The notes under the pieces: generated by a model | Database searches by the model: none | What the model was told of the DNA's origin: nothing | Seen by the model: only the letters and a program-made list of their open reading frames with translations | Position numbers and translations under genes: made by a program | Shown here: positions 5,546 through 10,680 of the stretch, piece by piece | How positions within the stretch are numbered: the stretch's first letter is position 1 | How the letters are laid out: each line of letters opens with the position of its first letter | NCBI GenBank assembly: GCA_019113665.1 | Contig: DXGW01000128.1 | Location: forward strand, 1 to 10,680 | Origin: Candidatus Alistipes excrementipullorum | GTDB taxonomy: Bacteria > Bacteroidota > Bacteroidia > Bacteroidales > Rikenellaceae | DNA: 10,680 nucleotides | Direction: 5' to 3'

Positions 5546-8500
5546 ATGGCAGAAAAAAAATTCATTACATGTGACGGTAACTACGCTGCGGCACATATCG
5601 CGTATATGTTCTCGGAAGTTGCGGCGATTTACCCCATTACGCCTTCGTCCACAATGGCCGAACTCGTCGACGAGTGGGCCGCTCAGGGACGCAAGAACAT
5701 CTTCGGTGAGACCGTAAAGGTTGTTGAAATGCAGTCCGAGGCCGGTGCTGCCGGCGCGGTTCACGGTTCGTTGCAGAGCGGTGCGCTGACTTCGACCTTC
5801 ACCGCTTCGCAGGGTCTGCTGCTGATGATCCCCAACATGTACAAGATCTCGGGCGAACTGCTGCCGGGCGTATTCCACGTTTCGGCCCGCGCACTCGCCG
5901 CACAGTCGCTGTCGATCTTCGGCGACCACCAGGACGTGATGGCTACACGCCAGACGGGATTCGCCATGCTGGCCACCTCGTCGGTTCAGGAGGTCATGGA
6001 CCTCGCAGGTGTTGCCCACCTCGTTGCTATAAAGTCACGTGTGCCTTTCCTCCACTTCTTCGACGGATTCCGTACATCGCACGAGATTCAGAAGATCGAG
6101 CTTATCGACGAGGCTTCGCTCACGTCGCTGCTCGACCGCGATGCTCTCAAGGAGTTCCGCGCACGTGCATTGAATCCCGAACACCCCGTTACCCGCGGTA
6201 CGGCACAGAACCCCGACATCTATTTCCAGACGCGCGAGGCTGCCAACAAATTCTATGACGCCGTGCCCGACATGGTTGCCGAAACCATGGCCGAGATTTC
6301 GAAGATCACGGGCCGTACATACAAGCCCTTCACATATTACGGTGCTCCCGATGCCGAAAACATCATCGTGGCAATGGGTTCTGTTACCGAGACCATCAAG
6401 GAGTGCGTCGATTACCTGCGCGCCAAGGGCGAGAAGGTCGGTGTCATCACCGTACACCTCTACCGTCCCTTCTCGGCGAAGTACCTCTTCGACGTGCTGC
6501 CGACGAGCGTGAAACGCATCTGCGTGCTCGACCGCACCAAGGAGCCCGGAGCAAACGGCGAGCCTCTGTATCTCGACGTTCGCGACGTATTCTACGGCCA
6601 CGACCTGCAGCCGATGATCATCGGCGGACGCTATGGCCTCTCGTCGAAGGACACTACACCGGCACAGATGCTGGCCGTATTCGAGAACCTGAAGGCCGCA
6701 CAGCCCAAGGACCGTTTCACGGTAGGTATCAACGACGACGTGACGAATCACTCGCTGCCCGTAGGCGAGGAGATATCGATGGCCAAGGAGGGTACCTTCG
6801 AGGCTCTCTTCTTCGGTCTGGGTGCCGACGGTACGGTCGGTGCCAACAAGAACTCGATCAAGATCATCGGCGGTTCGACCGACAAGTACTGCCAGGCTTA
6901 CTTCTCGTATGACTCGAAAAAGTCGGGCGGCTACACCTCGTCGCACCTGCGTTTCGGCGACAAACCGATCACGTCGCCCTATCTGGTTACCACTCCCGAT
7001 TTCGTGGCATGCCACGTTCCGTCGTATGTCGACAAGTACGATGTGCTCAAGGGCCTGAAGAAGGGCGGTTCGTTCCTTCTCAACTCGGTGCACGACGCAA
7101 AGACTACCTGCGAGACGCTGCCCGACCACATGAAGGTCTATCTGGCCAAGAACAACATCAACTTCTATATCATCAACGCCACCAAGATTGCCGCAGAACT
7201 GGGTCTGGGCTCACGCACCAACACCATCATGCAGTCGGCATTCTTCAAGATCGCCAACGTCATTCCGTTCGACAAGGCTGTCGAGGAGATGAAGCACGCC
7301 ATTCTGAAGACCTACGGCAAGAAGGGTGAGGATATCGTCAACATGAACTATGCGGCTGTCGATGCCGGCGGCAACGCCGTAGAGAAGGTCGAGGTTCCCG
7401 CCGAATGGGCTTCGATCGAGGTGAAGGACGCCGCACACTCCGTTGACGCTTCGCGTCCGGCATTCGTCCGCAATATCGTCGATCCGATCAACGCACTGAA
7501 GGGTGACGATCTGCCGGTATCGGCTTTCAACGGCCGTGAGGACGGTACGTGGGACAACGGTACGGCAGCCTACGAGAAGCGAGGCATTGCCGTGAACGTT
7601 CCCGAGTGGAAGATCGAGAACTGTATCCAGTGCAACCAGTGTGCTTATGTCTGCCCGCACGCTGCAATCCGTCCGTTCCTCGCTACCGAGGAGGAGGCTG
7701 CCGCTTCGGGTCTCGACTGGAAGCAGGGTCTGGGTGAAACGAAGGCATACAAGTTCCGCATGCAGGTGTCGCCGCTCGACTGTACGGGCTGCAGCAACTG
7801 TGTGGATATCTGCCCCGCCAAGGAGAAGGCTCTGGTTATGCGTCCGCTCGAATCGCAGATGGCACAGGCCGACAACTGGAAATACCTTACCGAGAAGATC
7901 GGTTACAAGGAGAACGTCGTAGACAAGACCAAGAGCGTCAAGAACCTGCAGTTCACACAGCCGCTGTTCGAGTTCTCGGGCGCCTGCGCAGGTTGCGGCG
8001 AGACTCCCTACATCAAGGCCCTCACGCAGCTCTTCGGCGACAAGATGATGGTTGCCAACGCAACGGGTTGTACGTCGATCTATTCGGGTTCGGCTCCGTC
8101 GACCCCGTACTGCACCAACGCCAAGGGTCAGGGTCCGGCATGGGCAAACTCGCTCTTCGAGGACAACGCCGAGTTCGGTCTGGGTATGCACATCGGTATC
8201 GAGAAGCTCCGTGACCGCATACAGGCTCTCATGGAGAAGGCCATAGCCGAGTGCCCGCAGTGCTCCGACGAACTGAAGGGTGTGATGAAGGAGTGGATCG
8301 AGAACCGCGGTTCGTCTGCCAAGTCGGCCGAGGTTACCGCCCGTCTGGTTCCCATGATGGAGGCCTGCGGTTGCGATACCTGCAAAGAGATTCTCGAACA
8401 CAAGGATTGGCTCGTGAAGAAGTCGCAGTGGATCATCGGCGGCGACGGTTGGGGTTACGACATCGGTTACGGTGGTGTAGACCATGTACTGGCTTCGGGT

Positions 8501-9076
8501 CAGGACGTCAATATCCTCGTTGTCGATACCGAGGTATACTCGAATACCGGCGGTCAGTCGTCGAAGTCGACCCCTGTCGGAGCGGTTGCCAAGTTCGCAT
8601 CGAGCGGCAAGCGTATCCGCAAGAAGGACCTCGGCGCAATGGCGATGACCTACGGTTACGTCTATGTGGCTCAGGTTTCGATCGGCGGCTCGCAGACGCA
8701 GCTCTTCAACGTGCTCAAGGAGGCCGAGGCCTATCCCGGTCCGTCGCTCATCATCGCCTACGCTCCGTGTATCAACCACGGTATCAAGGGCGGCATGACG
8801 CGCACGCAGACCGTAGGCAAGGAGGCTGTGGCTTGCGGTTACTGGCACCTGTGGCACTACAACCCGCAGCTTGAGAAGCAGGGCAAGAACCCGTTCGTCT
8901 ACGATTCGAAGGAGCCCGACTGGTCGAAGTTCCAGGAGTTCCTGATGAAGGAGGTTCGCTACACTTCGCTCATGAAGTCGTTCCCGGCCGAGGCTCAGGA
9001 GCTGTTCAAGGCTGCAGAGGAGAACGCCAAGTGGCGTTATGCAGGCTACCAGCGTCTGGCCAAGCTCGAATATTAG
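5546..9076 (+). CDS. nifJ: Pyruvate:ferredoxin (flavodoxin) oxidoreductase, single-chain
   Basis: PFOR oxidatively decarboxylates pyruvate to acetyl-CoA and CO2 and passes electrons to ferredoxin; a central step of anaerobic fermentation in the cytoplasm. The 1176 residues have all expected parts. The N-terminal domain has YPITP (29-33), E65 (the Glu that activates thiamine diphosphate) and R115 in SARALA. A ferredoxin-like domain holds two [4Fe-4S] sets: C693/C696/C699/C703 and C746/C749/C752/C756. The proximal cluster ligands are C814 and C817 (ACAGCGE), C842 (ATGCTS) and C1075 (YAPCINHG). The thiamine-diphosphate motif runs from GDGWGYD (966-972) to YSNTGGQ (998-1004). It lacks the C-terminal extension known from the Desulfovibrio africanus enzyme. 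A further cysteine set (C903, C906, C941, C943, C946) is unusual. ATG 5546 is chosen because MAEKKFITCDGN is the normal family start and the promoter lies just upstream; the frame is open to ATG 5411. ATC-rich, GGT/GTT-rich codon use suggests high expression. Confidence 0.98.
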   Translation: MAEKKFITCDGNYAAAHIAYMFSEVAAIYPITPSSTMAELVDEWAAQGRKNIFGETVKVVEMQSEAGAAGAVHGSLQSGALTSTFTASQGLLLMIPNMYKISGELLPGVFHVSARALAAQSLSIFGDHQDVMATRQTGFAMLATSSVQEVMDLAGVAHLVAIKSRVPFLHFFDGFRTSHEIQKIELIDEASLTSLLDRDALKEFRARALNPEHPVTRGTAQNPDIYFQTREAANKFYDAVPDMVAETMAEISKITGRTYKPFTYYGAPDAENIIVAMGSVTETIKECVDYLRAKGEKVGVITVHLYRPFSAKYLFDVLPTSVKRICVLDRTKEPGANGEPLYLDVRDVFYGHDLQPMIIGGRYGLSSKDTTPAQMLAVFENLKAAQPKDRFTVGINDDVTNHSLPVGEEISMAKEGTFEALFFGLGADGTVGANKNSIKIIGGSTDKYCQAYFSYDSKKSGGYTSSHLRFGDKPITSPYLVTTPDFVACHVPSYVDKYDVLKGLKKGGSFLLNSVHDAKTTCETLPDHMKVYLAKNNINFYIINATKIAAELGLGSRTNTIMQSAFFKIANVIPFDKAVEEMKHAILKTYGKKGEDIVNMNYAAVDAGGNAVEKVEVPAEWASIEVKDAAHSVDASRPAFVRNIVDPINALKGDDLPVSAFNGREDGTWDNGTAAYEKRGIAVNVPEWKIENCIQCNQCAYVCPHAAIRPFLATEEEAAASGLDWKQGLGETKAYKFRMQVSPLDCTGCSNCVDICPAKEKALVMRPLESQMAQADNWKYLTEKIGYKENVVDKTKSVKNLQFTQPLFEFSGACAGCGETPYIKALTQLFGDKMMVANATGCTSIYSGSAPSTPYCTNAKGQGPAWANSLFEDNAEFGLGMHIGIEKLRDRIQALMEKAIAECPQCSDELKGVMKEWIENRGSSAKSAEVTARLVPMMEACGCDTCKEILEHKDWLVKKSQWIIGGDGWGYDIGYGGVDHVLASGQDVNILVVDTEVYSNTGGQSSKSTPVGAVAKFASSGKRIRKKDLGAMAMTYGYVYVAQVSIGGSQTQLFNVLKEAEAYPGPSLIIAYAPCINHGIKGGMTRTQTVGKEAVACGYWHLWHYNPQLEKQGKNPFVYDSKEPDWSKFQEFLMKEVRYTSLMKSFPAEAQELFKAAEENAKWRYAGYQRLAKLEY

Positions 9077-9092
9077 AATAATTCTATAAACA

Positions 9093-9128
9093 GGCGATGT
9101 CCGGGAGCATTGCCACCCGGACATCGTC
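9093..9128 (+). terminator. Hairpin after nifJ, probable terminator
   Basis: An 11-bp perfect stem (CGATGTCCGGG 9095-9105 with CCCGGACATCG 9116-9126), extendable to 13 bp through one G-U pair, has a 10-nt loop and lies 18 nt after the nifJ stop. There is no real T-tract (TCGTTGT follows), so it may be a leaky terminator or a 3'-end-stabilising hairpin that allows read-through into the lipoprotein gene. Confidence 0.6.
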
Positions 9129-9135
9129 GTTGTAA

Positions 9136-9143
9136 CAACTTTG
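9136..9143 (+). promoter_or_regulatory. Possible -7 box at the lipoprotein start
   Basis: CAACTTTG matches TAnnTTTG except for the first base and ends only 3 nt before ATG 9147. If used, the transcript would start at or near the initiation codon. It overlaps a short dyad GTTGT-A-ACAAC (9129-9139). The only nearby upstream TTG (9110-9112) is 23 nt away, so the -33 match is poor. Confidence 0.3.
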
Positions 9144-9146
9144 GGT

Positions 9147-9665
9147 ATGAAAAAGATTCTTATCGCGGCTTTGGCGCTCGTTGCGGCAGCCGCATGCGGA
9201 AAGGCAGACCTTCCGCTGGAAAACACCAAATGGAAACTCGTCGAACTCAACGGCGAGCAGAATGCTGCTTTCGGCGAGAATGCCGATTCGTTCTGGTTCT
9301 CGCTCGACGGCAAGCAGATCTTCGGTACCGGAGCCTGCAACCGTTTCTTCGGCGGTTATGAACTCTCCGAAAACGACGGCATAGAGATCGGGCCCATGGG
9401 TATGACCAAGATGTATTGCCCGAACATCGATCTCGAAGATGCCTTTGTGCGCGCACTCGACGAGGCCGATGCATATTTGGTCAAGGGCGATGTGCTGACA
9501 TTGTCGAAGGAGGGTAAGGCACTGGCATCGTTCCAGGGATCGGCCATGCCGTCGCAGAGTGACGGTGCTTCGATCGACAATGAAGGGGCGGACGCAGCAA
9601 CAGAACCTGCACAGGCCGGTGAGCCGGCTGCCGAAACCGGTGTATCGGCCGAGCCGGCCGAGTAG
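9147..9665 (+). CDS. META-domain (HslJ-like) lipoprotein
   Basis: Predicted small envelope lipoprotein of 172 residues. A Lys-Lys start and hydrophobic stretch (MKKILIAALALVAAAAC) end at C17, the likely lipidated cysteine; the -3 residue is Ala rather than the preferred Leu, so the lipobox is imperfect. Residues about 25-130 form a META (DUF306) domain, shown by NTKWKLVELNG (26-36), FGTGACNRFFGGYE (59-72) and GMTKMYCPN (85-93). C64 and C91 are the pair often conserved in this family and could form a disulfide. The family includes E. coli HslJ, linked to heat and novobiocin resistance; the molecular function is unclear. The last 40 residues (about 133-172) are a low-complexity Ala/Glu/Pro-rich acidic tail with no recognised domain. 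ATG 9147 is chosen because it directly precedes the signal peptide; TTG 9141 would add two residues. It follows nifJ by 70 bp across a hairpin and may be partly co-transcribed. Confidence 0.88.
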   Translation: MKKILIAALALVAAAACGKADLPLENTKWKLVELNGEQNAAFGENADSFWFSLDGKQIFGTGACNRFFGGYELSENDGIEIGPMGMTKMYCPNIDLEDAFVRALDEADAYLVKGDVLTLSKEGKALASFQGSAMPSQSDGASIDNEGADAATEPAQAGEPAAETGVSAEPAE

Positions 9666-9689
9666 CACTGCCGACAGGCATACAAAACG

Positions 9690-9722
9690 AATCAGCACTT
9701 CCCGAACCGGGAAGTGCTGATT
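9690..9722. terminator. Bidirectional terminator between convergent genes
   Basis: A perfect 15-bp stem (AATCAGCACTTCCCG 9690-9704 with CGGGAAGTGCTGATT 9708-9722) has a 3-nt loop. The plus strand continues TTATTTTG; the minus strand leaves the stem as CGTTTTGTATG. It therefore serves both the lipoprotein gene (stop 9665) and the convergent nuclease gene (stop 9744). Confidence 0.92.
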
Positions 9723-9743
9723 TTATTTTGTGGTATCCGCGTG

Positions 9744-10508
9744 TCAGAATAGATCGTTCAGTACCCTGGCAAGGCGGTATCCGGCACGGGTTATCTGATC
9801 CTCGACAAGGGCCTTGGCCTCGAACAGGAACGGACGGTCGAGTTCGCTGCCCTCCTGCGCCCAGTCGTAGATGACACGGCAGTTGCGCGCGCTGTCCTCG
9901 AACCAGTCGGCGGGAGTGCCTTCGCTTATGGCTTCGATCTCCTTTTTCGAGAGGCGGTCGAGATGGTCGGCGTATTCGGAGTAGCTCCAGTCGTGGGTGG
10001 CGTTGAGTACGCCCGAGTCCCACACGCCGTGGTATGACTGTTTCTTGCCCCTGAATACTACATTCTTGACCTTCAGCCCTGGGTAGCGTATGTGCGAGGG
10101 GCAGTGCATGTCGCCGACAAGATGGATAACGTACTTGAGATTGACGATAACGGTCGAGTCGTCGAGTTCCTTGTAGTGCTTGAGACGCTCGATGGCGTTC
10201 TCGAGTTCGGCGACGCAGTCCCCGGTCGGACGGCGTACGGCGTCGGTGCTCTTCATGTTTTCGTCAACGTCGCCCATGTGCCATGCGCTTGTGTGCTTGT
10301 ATTCGGGCGTACGCCTGTATTCGTCCATCCACGAGGCGTAGTAGATGATCGAGTTGCCGAGGTACTTCTCGATGGTTTTCTTTGCTTTGGGAGTAAGGTT
10401 CCGTTCGGCTATGCAGGCGATGGCGTCGTGGCCTGTGCGCCCCCAACCGAAAGCCGATTGCGTGAAGATGATCGACGCAAGGGCCATTAAGATTGCGAGT
10501 CTTTTCAT
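9744..10508 (-). CDS. Secreted S1/P1-type zinc nuclease
   Basis: Predicted exported phosphodiesterase of the S1/P1 nuclease family, which cleaves single-stranded DNA and RNA and can remove 3'-phosphates using three zinc ions. The 254-residue precursor has a Sec signal peptide (about 1-21); cleavage after AFG would expose W22, and in this family the mature N-terminal Trp itself binds zinc. The other ligands are all present in family order: H27 (WGRTGHD), D62 (SWMDE), H77 (AWHMGD), H129, D133 and H139 (HLVGDMHCPSH), H160 and D164 (HGVWD). It is shorter than the fungal enzymes, so glycosylation and disulfide features of those are not implied. ATG at 10508 is chosen because it directly precedes the signal peptide; an upstream in-frame ATG at 10592 would add 28 residues with no family match. 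There is no lipobox, so the product is probably periplasmic or secreted. A scavenging role for nucleic acid or phosphate is inference. Confidence 0.93.
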   Translation of the reverse strand: MKRLAILMALASIIFTQSAFGWGRTGHDAIACIAERNLTPKAKKTIEKYLGNSIIYYASWMDEYRRTPEYKHTSAWHMGDVDENMKSTDAVRRPTGDCVAELENAIERLKHYKELDDSTVIVNLKYVIHLVGDMHCPSHIRYPGLKVKNVVFRGKKQSYHGVWDSGVLNATHDWSYSEYADHLDRLSKKEIEAISEGTPADWFEDSARNCRVIYDWAQEGSELDRPFLFEAKALVEDQITRAGYRLARVLNDLF

Positions 10509-10536
10509 TTTTGTTATGAATTTTGGGTTGTCTTTA

Positions 10537-10544
10537 CAAAAATA
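10537..10544 (-). promoter_or_regulatory. Probable -7 box for the nuclease gene
   Basis: Read on the minus strand, TATTTTTG matches the consensus TAnnTTTG exactly, in an AT-rich block. Transcription would start near 10532, giving a leader of about 24 nt. No convincing -33 element is seen at the expected distance. Confidence 0.5.
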
Positions 10545-10581
10545 GGCAAAAAAACGATACTCCGGACCTCGATCCGCGAAA

Positions 10582-10680
10582 ATGACGGACACAAAAGGTT
10601 GCTTTGTTTCGCTGCGGCAGGCATGGATAGCGTGTGGAATTGCCGTTTGGACCGGGCAGGCCGATGTGGAGCAGTTCGAC
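10582..10680 (+). CDS. Possible start of a divergent gene, cut by the window edge
   Basis: A frame opens at ATG 10582 and stays open for 33 codons to the right edge, with product ends MTDTKGCFVSLRQ and TGQADVEQFD. Purine-rich first codon positions and fairly GC-rich third positions mildly favour coding on this strand. No family is recognised. It would be divergent from the nuclease gene, with about 73 bp between starts. The opposite strand is also open across 10545-10680, where a gene entering from the right and ending at TAA near 10534-10536 is an alternative. No clear plus-strand promoter is seen. Confidence 0.25.
   Translation, partial: MTDTKGCFVSLRQAWIACGIAVWTGQADVEQFD

Noticed and set aside
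7211..9340. 709-codon antisense open frame across nifJ and the lipoprotein gene
   Set aside because: It lies opposite two well-supported genes and crosses their boundary. The product is compositionally biased, with no recognisable domain.
10509..10592. 28-residue N-terminal extension of the S1/P1 nuclease
   Set aside because: It would bury the Sec signal peptide that starts at the ATG ending at 10508, and the likely -7 box lies inside it.
1..10680. Mobile element, CRISPR array, phage or defence system
   Set aside because: No transposase, integrase, terminal repeats, direct-repeat array or defence genes were found; all large genes are housekeeping or envelope types.

Overview
This window looks like ordinary chromosomal DNA from a GC-rich member of the Bacteroidota, most likely an Alistipes/Rikenellaceae-type gut anaerobe. 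The phylum call rests on the promoters: the clearest carry the Bacteroidota -7 box TAnnTTTG (TAACTTTG before rsmA, TACCTTTG before nifJ), and the starts lack strong Shine-Dalgarno sequences. A one-piece pyruvate:ferredoxin oxidoreductase indicates anaerobic metabolism. The genus is inferred from high GC together with these genes and is not proven by the sequence.

Layout from left to right: (1) recQ helicase, whose true start may lie just outside the left edge, closed by a strong intrinsic terminator; (2) a two-gene unit with a 4-nt ATGA overlap, made of a membrane-anchored NAPE-PLD-like metallo-beta-lactamase-fold hydrolase and a RimJ/RimL-type GNAT acetyltransferase; (3) rsmA (ksgA) with its own promoter and a GTG start; (4) a 595-bp stretch with no large gene, holding a probable 44-codon small ORF with an HxHxxCxxC motif, a perfect 13-bp inverted repeat and the nifJ promoter; (5) nifJ, a 1176-residue PFOR with every expected cofactor motif; (6) a small META/HslJ-like lipoprotein gene; (7) convergent to it, a secreted S1/P1-type zinc nuclease, with a 15-bp bidirectional terminator between the two; (8) at the right edge, a possible start of a divergent gene running out of the window.

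The genes do not form one pathway. They cover DNA repair (RecQ), rRNA modification (RsmA), central fermentation (PFOR) and the cell envelope or exterior (MBL hydrolase, lipoprotein, nuclease). No mobile element, CRISPR array, tRNA, rRNA or defence island was seen. The points most worth a second look are the NAPE-PLD-like hydrolase coupled to an acetyltransferase, the small Cys/His ORF before nifJ, an extra cysteine set in PFOR, and the hairpins lacking a T-tract around nifJ. I did not find a convincing previously undescribed system.
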